25,130 nt of DNA from a virus (IMGVR_UViG_3300025109_000061:1-25130), one strand, 5' to 3'. Positions 7,406 through 15,438 are shown, numbered from the stretch's first letter. The notes: generated by a model from the letters alone, not told the origin. Program-made: numbers and translations.

Positions 7406-8903
7406 TCCTGAGGTGATGCTGTGTGAGGACATGGCGCTCTTTTATACTGACCCATTAGGGTTTGTGATGTATGCATATGACTGGGACAATGATGCATCAA
7501 TTCAGATAGTTGAGTTGGCTGAGCCATGGGCCAGTAAGTATAATAGTAAGTATGGTCCTGATAAGTGGTCATGCAAGTTCCTTGATCGTTTGGGTGAGGA
7601 AGTTAAGAAGCGAGGCTTTGATGGCATCAATGCTGTCAACCCCATACGCATGGCAGTGACGTCTGGCCATGGCGTAGGCAAGAGCGCAATGACTGGTTGG
7701 TTGGTCAACTGGATCATGAGCACTCGCCCATACGCTCAGGGCACAGTCACTGCCAACACATATGCTCAGCTTGAGACCAAGACGTGGGCCCAAATCATTA
7801 AGTGGACTAAGAAGTGTGCCACATCACATTGGTTCGCAACGTCAGCCACTAAGATGTATCACAAGGACCACTCGGAGTCCTGGTTTTGTTCAGCCCAGAC
7901 ATGCCGTGAAGAGAACAGTGAGGCATTCGCTGGTCAGCATGCTGTGAACAGTACATCCTTTTACATCAATGATGAAGGCTCTGCCATTGCCAATATCATT
8001 TATGAGGTGCAGGAGGGTGGCCTGACCGATGGTGAGTCTATGCAGTTTAACTTTGGCAACCCAACACGCAACACTGGCTTCTTCCGTGAGTGCTGGCGCA
8101 AGTTCCGTCATCGCTGGATCACATTCAAGGTGGACAGCCGTGATGTTCAGATCACCAACAAAGAGCACCTACAGTCGCTCATTGATGACTATGGCATTAA
8201 TAGTGACACTGTCAAGGTGCGTGTACTAGGTGAGTTCCCAGCCCAGTCATTCAAGCAATTCATCAACGAGGCTGATGTTGAGGCAGCCATGGATCGTCAC
8301 ATCAAGCAGACATCCTACAGCTTTGCACCCAAGGTCATTGGCGTTGACCCGTCATGGTCAGGAGATGATGAGTTCGTCATAGGCATTCGCCAAGGACTCT
8401 TTTATAAGCAGCTGGGTAAATGGGAGAAGAATGATAATGATATTGAGATGGCCAACATCATTGCACGATTTGAGGATGATGAGGGAGCTGATGCTGTCCA
8501 CGTTGACGGTGGGTTTGGCACTGGCATTGTGAGTGCTGGCAAGACCATGGGTCGCAACTGGCAGATTGTATGGTTTAGCGCCAAGAGCCCAGATGTCGGT
8601 TGCATGAACCTGCGTGCCTATATGTGGAACCAAACACGTGTGTGGCTTAAGGACGGTGGGTGCATCCCTAAGGACGACATCCTTCATAGTGACCTCACAG
8701 GCCCAGAGACTGTGCCTCGTGTTGATGGCAAGATCCAGCTGGAGTCCAAAGAGGATATGAAGCGTCGTGGTGTGCCATCGCCCAACAGAGCTGATGCTCT
8801 GGCTCTGACATTTGCTATGCCTGTGGTCAAGGTTGATCATGTGCCAGTTAAGAAACAGAAAGCCCAGCATGACTTTGACCCATATGCACAGGAGAACGCA
8901 TAA
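7383..8903 (+). CDS. terL: Large terminase subunit
   Basis: This is the packaging motor ATPase and nuclease of about 506 residues. Walker A is SGHGVGKS at residues 94-101. The Walker B-like strand FYINDEGS gives D197 and E198, and FNFGNPTRN follows as the coupling region. The C-terminal RNase H-like nuclease shows GVDPSWSGDD (D322), VHVDGGFG (D375) and NRADALAL (D471), a full acidic triad. It cuts concatemeric DNA and pumps it into the prohead through the portal. The open frame extends upstream to a TTG at 7356, but the GTG at 7383 is preceded by GGAGG (7374-7378) at four bases, so I take that as the start. Its stop TAA overlaps the next ATG by one base. Confidence 0.93.
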   Translation: MHHTNKVDPEVMLCEDMALFYTDPLGFVMYAYDWDNDASIQIVELAEPWASKYNSKYGPDKWSCKFLDRLGEEVKKRGFDGINAVNPIRMAVTSGHGVGKSAMTGWLVNWIMSTRPYAQGTVTANTYAQLETKTWAQIIKWTKKCATSHWFATSATKMYHKDHSESWFCSAQTCREENSEAFAGQHAVNSTSFYINDEGSAIANIIYEVQEGGLTDGESMQFNFGNPTRNTGFFRECWRKFRHRWITFKVDSRDVQITNKEHLQSLIDDYGINSDTVKVRVLGEFPAQSFKQFINEADVEAAMDRHIKQTSYSFAPKVIGVDPSWSGDDEFVIGIRQGLFYKQLGKWEKNDNDIEMANIIARFEDDEGADAVHVDGGFGTGIVSAGKTMGRNWQIVWFSAKSPDVGCMNLRAYMWNQTRVWLKDGGCIPKDDILHSDLTGPETVPRVDGKIQLESKEDMKRRGVPSPNRADALALTFAMPVVKVDHVPVKKQKAQHDFDPYAQENA

Positions 8904-9142
8904 TGTGTATTGGCCCTTTCGCACCTAAAATCCCATCACCACCCAAGTTTGAGCCACCGCCAGTTCCGCCACCACCGCCGCCACCTCCCACCAAGGCGAA
9001 TGAATCGGTGAGGCGGGCACGTGAGGATGCTGAAACGCGTGCACGCCACCTTGCTGGTGACCGTTCAACCATTGGCCCCCTAGGTGCACAAGGACTATTG
9101 GTGCCAGAGAATACTGGCAAGACAACTCTGTTAGGAGGTTAG
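8903..9142 (+). CDS. Proline-rich small protein, copy 1
   Basis: The 79-residue protein starts MCIGP and has a proline run at residues 13-29. A short basic and acidic helix-like stretch (RRAREDAETRARH) follows, and the end reads GKTTLLGG. Small proline-rich proteins with a KTLLG-like end occur between terminase and portal genes in related podoviruses, but their function is not known to me; a portal- or head-associated minor protein is likely from position. The ATG overlaps the terminase stop (TAATG) and follows GGAG by eight bases. It is a paralog of the next gene. The closing codons contain AGGAGG, which serves as the ribosome binding site of the next gene. Confidence 0.8.
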   Translation: MCIGPFAPKIPSPPKFEPPPVPPPPPPPPTKANESVRRAREDAETRARHLAGDRSTIGPLGAQGLLVPENTGKTTLLGG

Positions 9143-9146
9143 ACCG

Positions 9147-9392
9147 ATGTGTGGAGGATCAGCGCCATCACCACCAGCGCCAGCGCCAGCGCCAGCGCCG
9201 CCACCGCCTGCTCCGTTGCCTCCCAAGGCACCAAAGGGCAGTAGGCGTCGTGCCAATGCAGCTTACTCAGCAACAAGGTCCAGGAACTCTGGAGCTTTGC
9301 AGCAGACAGGCGCAAGTGCAACCATCGGATCAAGCACCTTGCTGTCACAGGTAGGAGCAGGGTCCACTGGCAAGACTCTTTTAGGAGCTTAA
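9147..9392 (+). CDS. Proline-rich small protein, copy 2
   Basis: The 81-residue protein has the same plan as the gene before it: MC start, an Ala-Pro/Pro repeat at about residues 7-28, a basic segment (KGSRRRANAAY) and the end STGKTLLGA. The repeated gcgccagc DNA encoding APAPAP is a candidate for copy-number slippage. AGGAGG at 9133-9138 lies eight bases before the ATG. The last codons again hold AGGAG, now serving the TTG start of the portal gene. Function unknown; position next to the portal suggests a minor head or connector part. Confidence 0.8.
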   Translation: MCGGSAPSPPAPAPAPAPPPPAPLPPKAPKGSRRRANAAYSATRSRNSGALQQTGASATIGSSTLLSQVGAGSTGKTLLGA

Positions 9393-9396
9393 CTTG
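9383..9396 (+). promoter_or_regulatory. Ribosome binding site that fixes a TTG start for the portal gene
   Basis: AGGAG at 9383-9387 lies six bases before TTG at 9394, with the previous stop (TAA, 9390-9392) in between. The portal reading frame has no upstream ATG after that stop, so the TTG is the natural start. The AGGAG is also part of the last codons (Leu-Gly-Ala) of the proline-rich gene. Confidence 0.75.
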
Positions 9397-11136
9397 GCCA
9401 CAGTCAATCCCATCGCAGGATCCAGCAACACAAAGCCCACCACAGCGCATGATTATGTCACACGCCGCATTGGTGCTATGAACTCAGAAAGAGCTTCGTG
9501 GGACTTCCATTGGAAAGACTTAATGGATAACTTCTCTCCTCGCAGAGGGAAGTTTCTATCCACTGACCGGAACAAAGGCGCTAAGCGAAACACATTATCA
9601 AATAATACACCTTTGTTCGCTAGACGAGTTCTGGTCAGTGGGCTTATGACGGGCATCACCAGCCCAGCAAGACCTTGGTTCCGGCTGTCATCGCCAGACC
9701 CTGACATGGATGACTTTGGCCCAGTACGTGAGTGGCTTGACAGTGCAGAGAAGCTGATGTACAAAGTGTTTGCCTCGTCCAACTTGTACAAGGCGCTGCC
9801 ACTCATTTACGAAGAGGCAGGAGTCATCGGTACAGCTGCCATGATCCAAGAGGATGATTTTGACAACGTCATACGCTTCACCAACTTCACTGTTGGCGAG
9901 TACATGCTGGACATTGATGGCAGGTTGAAGGTGGACACATTTGGTCGTGAGTATGAGATGACCGTTCACCAGTTGATTGATGAATTTGGTTACGAGAATG
10001 TCAGTCGGACTGTTCAGAACCTTTATGACGTGGGCACATATGGCTCATGGATCAAGGTCGTCCACCTGATTGAGCCAGTCAGCAACATGGAGTTTGATGA
10101 GTTTAATCTTGATCCGAAGTTCAAGTGGCGCTCTATCTATTATGAACCAGGCAGGGACGGCCTACATAAGACCAAGTTCCTCCGTGTCAAAGGCTATGAG
10201 AATTTTCCAATCCTTGCCCCTCGTTGGGATGCCAAGGCAGGTGACATATATGGATTCAGCCCTGGCATGGATGCTCTGGGCGATAGCCGGGTACTGCAGG
10301 TTCAAGAGCGTGAGAAGGGCAAGGCAATTGCCAAGATGGTTGCCCCACCGACCACTGCTCCAAGCGCACTCAAGAATACCAATGTCAGCTTGCTTCCTGG
10401 AGCGAACAACTTTAGTGATGACCCTAATAACATCTTTAAGCCGATCTATCAGGTTAACCCCAGAGTGGCAGAGCTGAGTGCAGACATACAGTTGACAGAG
10501 GATCGCATCAACAGAGCCTTTTACGTGGATCTGTTCCTGTTGATCAGTCGGCAGGACGATATACGCACAGCCACTGAGATCAACGCAAGGCAGGAGGAGA
10601 AGCTGCTTCAGCTAGGTCCAGTGCTTGAGGGCATGCATGACGAGCTACTTGACCCGCTCATTGACAACACCTTTGCTCGCCTGATGAGGCTGAGTGAGCC
10701 GGGATGGTCAGACGAAAGCCAGCCCCAGATGCTTCCGCCACCTCCTGATGAGATCTTCGGTGCAGAGCTCAAGGTTGATTACATCAGCATCCTCGCTCAA
10801 GCCCAGAAGCTGGTAAGCACTGGCGCTATGGAGCGTTGGGTTGGGTTCACTGGTCAGCTAGCTGGCTTACGGCCGGAAGTTCTTGATAAGCTCAATGCTG
10901 ACGAGATCGTTGAGATCATGGCAGATGATCTTGGTGTTCCGAACCAAGTGGTTATTGGTGAGGAGCAGGTTCAAGAGCAACGTCAGGCACGTGCCGAGAA
11001 GATAGCGCAGCAAGAGACTGCACAGAGCCTCCAAGGTGTAATAGAAGGAGCCAAAGGATTAAGCGACACCGATACCACTGCTGGCAATGTGCTGGGTGAT
11101 CTTGTTGGTGGGTTGAATTCGCAGGGAGGCCAATAA
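9394..11136 (+). CDS. Portal (head-tail connector) protein, podovirus type
   Basis: The 580-residue protein matches the T7-like head-tail connector family. It shows the N-terminal segment ERASWDFHWKDLMDNFSPRRGKF-type pattern, then LVSGLMTGITSPARPWFRL near residues 80-98 and a GTAAM segment near residue 145, and usual family length. Twelve copies form the ring at the capsid vertex through which DNA enters and leaves. The C-terminal 90 residues are helical and glutamine-rich (EEQVQEQRQARAEK), as in the barrel end of portals. It starts with TTG behind a strong AGGAG. Its stop overlaps the next ATG by one base. The place directly after terminase and before the Bbp19-like and capsid genes is the usual one. 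Confidence 0.93.
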   Translation: MATVNPIAGSSNTKPTTAHDYVTRRIGAMNSERASWDFHWKDLMDNFSPRRGKFLSTDRNKGAKRNTLSNNTPLFARRVLVSGLMTGITSPARPWFRLSSPDPDMDDFGPVREWLDSAEKLMYKVFASSNLYKALPLIYEEAGVIGTAAMIQEDDFDNVIRFTNFTVGEYMLDIDGRLKVDTFGREYEMTVHQLIDEFGYENVSRTVQNLYDVGTYGSWIKVVHLIEPVSNMEFDEFNLDPKFKWRSIYYEPGRDGLHKTKFLRVKGYENFPILAPRWDAKAGDIYGFSPGMDALGDSRVLQVQEREKGKAIAKMVAPPTTAPSALKNTNVSLLPGANNFSDDPNNIFKPIYQVNPRVAELSADIQLTEDRINRAFYVDLFLLISRQDDIRTATEINARQEEKLLQLGPVLEGMHDELLDPLIDNTFARLMRLSEPGWSDESQPQMLPPPPDEIFGAELKVDYISILAQAQKLVSTGAMERWVGFTGQLAGLRPEVLDKLNADEIVEIMADDLGVPNQVVIGEEQVQEQRQARAEKIAQQETAQSLQGVIEGAKGLSDTDTTAGNVLGDLVGGLNSQGGQ

Positions 11137-11453
11137 TGGCAGAAGTAGCTGAAGACTTTACTGACCCACGGCAGCACAAAAAGCGAAGCAAGGCTTTCAA
11201 GCTGCGTGAGACAAAGGAGAAGGAAGACTTAAGCAAGATGCTTAAAGACCCATCAGGGCGCAGAGTGCTATGGCGGATCATGGAGCAATCAAAATTGTTG
11301 GCGCCAGATATGTTCACTGGCAACAGCACCACTTTTTACAACCTGGGCAAGCGTGACCTCGGTCTTTGGTTGTACAACGAAATCATGGGGTCAGAACCTC
11401 AAGCGTTCATGAAGATCATGGACGAGCAATTAAAGGAGACGTTACATGGCTGA
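11136..11453 (+). CDS. Bbp19-like phage protein
   Basis: This 105-residue protein contains a pattern I recognise from Bordetella phage BPP-1 Bbp19 and its relatives: DPSGRRVLWRIMEQ, then FTGNSTTFYNLGKRDLGLWLYNEI at about residues 45-80 (written in two parts here because it is interrupted by KLLAPDM). The family is always found between portal and capsid genes in this type of phage; its role is not established. The first 35 residues are highly charged. GGGAGG at 11124-11129 sits six bases before the ATG, and the gene overlaps the portal stop by one base and the scaffold gene by eight. Confidence 0.8.
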   Translation: MAEVAEDFTDPRQHKKRSKAFKLRETKEKEDLSKMLKDPSGRRVLWRIMEQSKLLAPDMFTGNSTTFYNLGKRDLGLWLYNEIMGSEPQAFMKIMDEQLKETLHG

Positions 11454-12150
11454 AAAAGTTGCGGAAGAAAACACCGAACCCGCAGGTGAAAGTCAAGACG
11501 AGTCTTCAGACGATAAGGACGTGACCTCCTCGGCCGACGAAACCTTATTGACTAAAGACGAAGCTGCTGATCAAGATGCCGACAAAGCAGAGGACACCGA
11601 GAGTGACGATGCTGAAGGCGACGGTGAAGCAGAGCCTGTTGATTACGAAGATCTTACAATGCCTGAGGGCATGGAGATCGACGAGGCAATGTTGGGAGAA
11701 TTCAAAGATATCGCTGCCAAGATGAATGATGGTAAGGGATTGTCCAAAGAAGATGCCCAGCTGCTTGTTGATTTCAGAGCTAAGACCGTCAAGGATTCAA
11801 TAGGCGAATGGGAGCTCAAGTTCTCTGAGTGGCGAGGCGAACTGCTAAGCGACAAAGAGATCGGTGGTGACAAGTTTAAAGCAGAAACTGTCCCCAACGT
11901 CCTTGCAGCCACCGAAAGGTATGGCGACAAGGAGATGCTTGTCCTCCTACAAACGAACAAGATGTATGGTGAGAACCCTGCACTCGTTCGCATGCTAAAC
12001 CGTGTCGGGGAAACACTGCGAGCAGATCAACACGCTCGTGGAAGAGCGTCGGGACCGAATGATGAAGAAGCTCGGTTGCGTCGCATGTATCCAAGCCATT
12101 ACAACGAGGACGGGACCATGAAAGAACAAACGACTGGTTCCAAGTCTTAG
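11446..12150 (+). CDS. Putative scaffolding / capsid assembly protein
   Basis: The 234-residue protein is very acidic in its first 75 residues (runs of Asp, Glu, Ser). A predicted helical middle follows (about 80-150), and the C-terminus has a short basic stretch (HARGRASGPNDEEARLRR). Acidic helical proteins encoded directly before the major capsid gene normally act as internal scaffolds that guide coat assembly and then leave. Their sequences are poorly conserved, so the assignment rests on position, charge and length. AAGGAG lies seven bases before the ATG, inside the preceding gene. Confidence 0.7.
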   Translation: MAEKVAEENTEPAGESQDESSDDKDVTSSADETLLTKDEAADQDADKAEDTESDDAEGDGEAEPVDYEDLTMPEGMEIDEAMLGEFKDIAAKMNDGKGLSKEDAQLLVDFRAKTVKDSIGEWELKFSEWRGELLSDKEIGGDKFKAETVPNVLAATERYGDKEMLVLLQTNKMYGENPALVRMLNRVGETLRADQHARGRASGPNDEEARLRRMYPSHYNEDGTMKEQTTGSKS

Positions 12151-12177
12151 TTGCATGCTAAATAAGGAGAAAAGCAA

Positions 12178-13182
12178 ATGGCAACTCTCTCTGTCAAAAA
12201 TCCCACTTTGCTGGATCTGGCTAAGGCCACTGATCCGGATGGTGGGATCGCAGACATCGTTGAGATCCTCTCTGAAACGAATGAGGTTCTTGATGACATG
12301 ACCTGGGTCGAGGGCAACCTCACCTCAGGCAATAGAACGTCGATCCGTACTGGACTGCCCACCCCTACGTGGCGCAAGATGTATGGCGGCGTGCAGCCGG
12401 ACAAGGGCACTCAGACCCAAGTCGATGACACCACAGGTATGCTGGAAGCATATGCTGAGGTGGACAAGGCTTTGGCTGATTTGTCCAACAACACTGCAGC
12501 TTTCAGGATGGTTGAAGAACGTGGCCACCTTGAAGGTCTCAACCAGGAAATCGTCGATACGCTGTTTTATGGAAATGAAGACTCCGAGCCGGAAGCCTTT
12601 ACTGGTCTTTCTCCTCGCTTCAACTCCACCACTGCAGCCAACGGCGAGAACGTCATCGCAGGTGGTGGCAGTGGTTCAGACAACGCCTCAATCTGGCTTA
12701 TTGTTTGGTCACCTCAGACATGCTTCGGCATCATCCCCAAAGGCTCGGTTGCTGGTCTTCAGCGCACTGATCTTGGTGAAGTCACCATTGAGGATGCATC
12801 TGATGGCTCCAACTCTGGCCGCATGCAGGCGTATCGGACTCACTATCGCTGGGATGCAGGCCTCTGTGTCCGTGATTGGCGTTATGTGGTTCGCATCGCC
12901 AACATCGACAAAAGTACTCTGACTGCAGATGCATCCAGTGGTGCTGATATCCCTGACCTGATGTTTCAGGCTATGACGCAGATCCCCAACCTTTCGCTTG
13001 GTCGGGCTGCTTGGTACATGTCTCGTAACACCATGTCGTACTGTCGTCGCCAGGCAACCAATGCTACGTCTGGTTCCACTTTGACCATCGATAATGTGGG
13101 CGGTAAGATGATCACCCACTTCTCGGGCATTCCTCTGCGGCGTTGCGACAGCCTCTCCGCTGATGAAGCAACGGTCAGCTAA
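12178..13182 (+). CDS. Major capsid protein, BPP-1 lineage
   Basis: The 334-residue protein opens with MATLSVKNPTLLDLAKATDP and has the segments EGNLTSGNRTSIRTGLPTPTW and RKMYGGVQP near residues 43-75. It continues with ALADLSNNTAAFR and QEIVDTLFYGNEDSEP near 100-140. This pattern is characteristic of the BPP-1-like (HK97-fold, GP7-type) coat proteins of podoviruses. It assembles into the icosahedral shell together with the cement protein encoded just downstream. The 27-base gap before the gene holds a strong ribosome binding site (AAGGAG, eight bases before ATG), fitting high expression. Codon choice shifts toward C-ending codons compared with the replication genes. Confidence 0.95.
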   Translation: MATLSVKNPTLLDLAKATDPDGGIADIVEILSETNEVLDDMTWVEGNLTSGNRTSIRTGLPTPTWRKMYGGVQPDKGTQTQVDDTTGMLEAYAEVDKALADLSNNTAAFRMVEERGHLEGLNQEIVDTLFYGNEDSEPEAFTGLSPRFNSTTAANGENVIAGGGSGSDNASIWLIVWSPQTCFGIIPKGSVAGLQRTDLGEVTIEDASDGSNSGRMQAYRTHYRWDAGLCVRDWRYVVRIANIDKSTLTADASSGADIPDLMFQAMTQIPNLSLGRAAWYMSRNTMSYCRRQATNATSGSTLTIDNVGGKMITHFSGIPLRRCDSLSADEATVS

Positions 13183-13207
13183 CCCTGGATCAAGAAGGAG
13201 TATTGAA

Positions 13208-13690
13208 ATGATCTTGGATGAAAGACTTGAGTTCTGCGACGATACGGACATTTCGGCATCTGCCGGCACCGCTCTCGTTGGAGACGTCATCGACCTGGAA
13301 GTTGCCCGCGACATTGGCGGTGGTCAGCCGATCTATCTGTATATCCGTACAGGTGGCACGGAAATCATCACCGGTGGCTCAGCTGGAACACTCGGGTTCA
13401 AACTGGCATCAGACTCTGGGGCTGCGATCAGCACCTCAACGTCAACGATCCATCTTGCGACGACGCTGTTCGTCACTGATGGCACAGATGCTAATGCTGC
13501 AGAGATGAAAGTCGGCGGCACCATCTTCTTTGGGGCACTCCCAGGTGAAGGTGATCCATACGAGCGTTACGTAGGCCTCTTGGCTGTAACTGCGACGACC
13601 ACGACGACTGCTGGCACGATCAATGCCGGTTTGACGTTTGATCCGTCAACGTTCTCGTCCAATAAGGTGTACGCGGACGCCACCAACTAA
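13208..13690 (+). CDS. Cement (capsid stabilising) protein, Bbp16-like
   Basis: The 160-residue protein starts MILDERLEFCDDTDI and runs through GDVIDLEVARDIGGGQPIYL, the signature of the Bbp16 family. In BPP-1, Bbp16 forms the cement layer that clamps the coat. It is beta-rich, with a Ser/Thr-rich middle and an FFGALPGEGDPYERYVGL segment near residue 113. An earlier in-frame ATG at 13163 would add 15 residues overlapping the capsid gene. The ATG at 13208 has AAGGAG seven bases upstream and matches the family's N-terminus, so I prefer it. It is followed by a strong hairpin. Confidence 0.9.
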   Translation: MILDERLEFCDDTDISASAGTALVGDVIDLEVARDIGGGQPIYLYIRTGGTEIITGGSAGTLGFKLASDSGAAISTSTSTIHLATTLFVTDGTDANAAEMKVGGTIFFGALPGEGDPYERYVGLLAVTATTTTTAGTINAGLTFDPSTFSSNKVYADATN

Positions 13691-13731
13691 AGGGTGTTAG
13701 CAGGGGAGCGGTAACACCCGCTCCCCACCCT
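13691..13731 (+). terminator. Strong hairpin with an alternative fold after the cement gene
   Basis: GGGGAGCGG (13703-13711) and CCGCTCCCC (13718-13726) form a 9-bp stem with a six-base loop. An outer stem AGGGTG/CACCCT (13691-13696 with 13726-13731) can extend it. A competing 8-bp stem, GGGTGTTA (13692-13699) with TAACACCC (13712-13719), uses part of the same bases, so only one fold can exist at a time. No U-tract follows, so it may be a weak terminator, an mRNA end protector or a processing site downstream of the capsid genes rather than a full stop. Confidence 0.45.
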
Positions 13732-13755
13732 TGCCATTGAGAAGGAGCAATTGAT

Positions 13756-14556
13756 ATGGCATCATTCACTTCTGCTGGTGACTCTCTCGTATTGTCTGTC
13801 CCTAATAAAGGAACGACAATTGATGTGGCGATCTCCGGCACTTACAACATGACCATCGACCTTGAGCGTGAGGTTGGGGCTGTGGGCTCTGGTGCATGGG
13901 AGTTGATTGAAAGCTATTCAACTGCCAATGCCACAGTCGCAGATACTTATACGTCTGACAATTTCAACGAGCGCATTCGGCTCTTTGTTACTGTTGACAC
14001 ATCAGGAACTGCGACTGCTACTCTCACCGACAATGATGATAAGCTGAAGACCAAGTGGACTGATCAGGTTGGCAATGCTCTTATGGAGTTGCGTGATTCT
14101 GGTCTGATCCTTTATAAAGGTGTGCGTCATGGCACTGGGCATTCCGCTGTTGTTAATACAACAGAGGCCTTGGCCTTGACTGCTGCAGCTCATGCCGGTC
14201 GTATTGTCACCGCCAATCATGCAACAGGTTTTGCAATCACATTGCCTGAAGCAATTGGCAATGGTGATGTTTACACAGTCTTCTATGGTACTACCGTTGC
14301 GTCTGGTAGTGCAACAATTGTGGCTCCATCGGCCAGCACATCGTTCCTTGGTGGTTGTGGAATCTCAACCGATATCGCAGGTGTGACGATCATCTGTAAT
14401 ACCGGCGATGATACCATCACCATGAACGGTGGGACGACTGGCGGTCTGCTCGGTACTTGGTTCCGGTTCACAGACGTTGCCTCGGGCATCTTTATGCTTG
14501 AAGGCTTCCTCTGCTCGACTGGCTCCGAAGCTGATCCATTCAGCGCAGCCGTTTAA
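13756..14556 (+). CDS. Beta-rich virion structural protein (putative head decoration or fibre)
   Basis: The 266-residue protein lacks cysteine-rich or enzymatic motifs. Its first half (1-100) looks like an immunoglobulin-like or similar beta domain (TTIDVAISGTYNMTIDLEREVG). A hinge follows (LKTKWTDQVGNALMELRDSG), and the C-terminal half has the pattern FAITLPEAIGNGDVYTVFYG plus FLGGCGISTD. I have seen this pattern in small phage structural proteins near capsid genes. It is probably a virion surface protein; its partner is unknown. AAGGAG lies eight bases before the ATG. It follows the bistable hairpin and precedes a small basic protein. Confidence 0.7.
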   Translation: MASFTSAGDSLVLSVPNKGTTIDVAISGTYNMTIDLEREVGAVGSGAWELIESYSTANATVADTYTSDNFNERIRLFVTVDTSGTATATLTDNDDKLKTKWTDQVGNALMELRDSGLILYKGVRHGTGHSAVVNTTEALALTAAAHAGRIVTANHATGFAITLPEAIGNGDVYTVFYGTTVASGSATIVAPSASTSFLGGCGISTDIAGVTIICNTGDDTITMNGGTTGGLLGTWFRFTDVASGIFMLEGFLCSTGSEADPFSAAV

Positions 14557-14567
14557 GGAGCAGTACC

Positions 14568-14753
14568 ATGCTTGTGAACTTTAAAAGGGATTTTCATTAT
14601 GGGGAGGGTCGTTTCAGGGAGCGAAATAACCCTAATGAGGTTCCAGACTCAATGGCGGACGAACTTCCCGCTGATGTAGAGATCGTTGAAGGTCCAGCGA
14701 AGAAGGCTAAAGCCAAGGCACCTAAAAAGGTCAAGGCGAAGGCAAAGGCTTAA
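14568..14753 (+). CDS. Small basic-tailed protein near the head-tail genes
   Basis: The 61-residue protein has an N-terminal part with LVNFKRDFHYGEGRFRER and an EVPDSMADELPADVEIVE segment. It then turns into a Lys/Ala-rich tail (residues 45-61) that could bind nucleic acid or DNA ends. Short proteins with a ...EVPD...LP...E core followed by a Lys/Ala tail occur at this place in related podoviruses; the function is not known. AAGGAG sits seven bases before the ATG. A strong hairpin follows the stop. Confidence 0.7.
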   Translation: MLVNFKRDFHYGEGRFRERNNPNEVPDSMADELPADVEIVEGPAKKAKAKAPKKVKAKAKA

Positions 14754-14758
14754 GTCTA

Positions 14759-14798
14759 GAAGGGGACAGGGTTTACCTCCCTGGCCCTTGTCCCCTTC
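14759..14798 (+). terminator. Strong hairpin between 14753 and 14818
   Basis: GAAGGGGACA (14759-14768) pairs with TGTCCCCTTC (14789-14798), a 10-bp perfect stem. An inner stem, CAGGG/CCCTG (14767-14771 with 14779-14783), partly competes with or extends it. The following bases, GCTCTTATG, are not a long U-tract, so termination would be partial. The ribosome binding site of the next gene (GAGG at 14807) begins nine bases after the hairpin. Confidence 0.45.
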
Positions 14799-14817
14799 GC
14801 TCTTATGAGGAATTGAA

Positions 14818-15438
14818 ATGGCAGTTAGCGAAGCACAGATTTGCAACTTGGCTCTTGCTCACATCAAGCAGACCAAGACCACAATCGCCAATCTTGATAC
14901 AGACACAGGCAATACAGCTGTTCAGTGCAGGATTCACTATGATACATGTAGGCAGTTTGTGCTCGTTGATCATAACTGGAACTTTGCAACACGCAGAGTT
15001 GGCTTGGCAGACATAAGCTCTGACCCGATGTCGCCGGTCATCTGGGGGTTCCGTTATGACTACCCATCTGACTGCCTTAAGATACAAGAGATTGAGCCTC
15101 TCAACAAGCTTAACTCTCCAACCCCATTTGCTGTTGAACAGGAAAATGATGGGTCGGGACTCAGCATCTTGACCGATCAGGAGGATGCTCGTGTTGCTTA
15201 CACCACAGATGTTACCAACACCACCCTGTTCTCACCAGCCTTCATCAAGTCTCTTGGCTGGTACCTTGCCAGCGAGCTTGCCCCGGCACTGTCAGGAAGC
15301 GAGACAATTCAAGAGGCTGCACTGACAGTTTATCGCAACACGCTCATTGCTGCCCAGGCAATCGACTCTGGCGAAGGACAAGCAGACCCAGAGCTCAATT
15401 CACCTTGGGAGCGTGCAAGAATAGGGGGACGCGCATAA
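14818..15438 (+). CDS. Tail tubular protein A-like (T7 gp11 type)
   Basis: The 206-residue protein has the family opening AQICNLALAHIKQ, then an ARxxY-type segment (CRIHYDTCRQFVLVDHNWNFATRR) at about residues 40-62 and the FRYDYPSDCLKI turn near 80-91. This matches the T7 gp11-like adaptors that form a ring under the portal and join it to the nozzle. Family length is about 200 residues, so it is complete. GAGG lies seven bases before the ATG. Its stop overlaps the next start by one base (TAATG). Confidence 0.85.
   Translation: MAVSEAQICNLALAHIKQTKTTIANLDTDTGNTAVQCRIHYDTCRQFVLVDHNWNFATRRVGLADISSDPMSPVIWGFRYDYPSDCLKIQEIEPLNKLNSPTPFAVEQENDGSGLSILTDQEDARVAYTTDVTNTTLFSPAFIKSLGWYLASELAPALSGSETIQEAALTVYRNTLIAAQAIDSGEGQADPELNSPWERARIGGRA

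Noticed and set aside
8358-8924. Antisense open frame (188 codons) over the terminase nuclease domain
   Set aside because: It is a shadow of the terminase reading frame; the translated sequence shows no domain and no other - strand gene exists nearby.
9151-9354. Overlapping frame rich in Gln/Arg/His within the second proline-rich gene
   Set aside because: It arises from the gcgccagc repeats read in another frame. The annotated frame has the ribosome binding site and a paralog.
12383-12922. Alternative + frame of 179 codons inside the capsid gene
   Set aside because: The capsid frame is certain from family motifs. The overlapping frame is low-complexity Ser/Leu/Arg-rich without a ribosome binding site.
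12709-13314. Long antisense open frame (201 codons) across the capsid and cement genes
   Set aside because: It lies opposite strongly supported capsid genes, has no ribosome binding site or family pattern, and its composition mirrors the sense codons.
13694-13726. H-type pseudoknot formed by GTGTTA/TAACAC together with the 9-bp stem
   Set aside because: The base pairs exist in pseudoknot order, but no bases remain to span the second stem (zero-length loop 3), so both stems cannot easily form together. Alternative hairpins are more likely.
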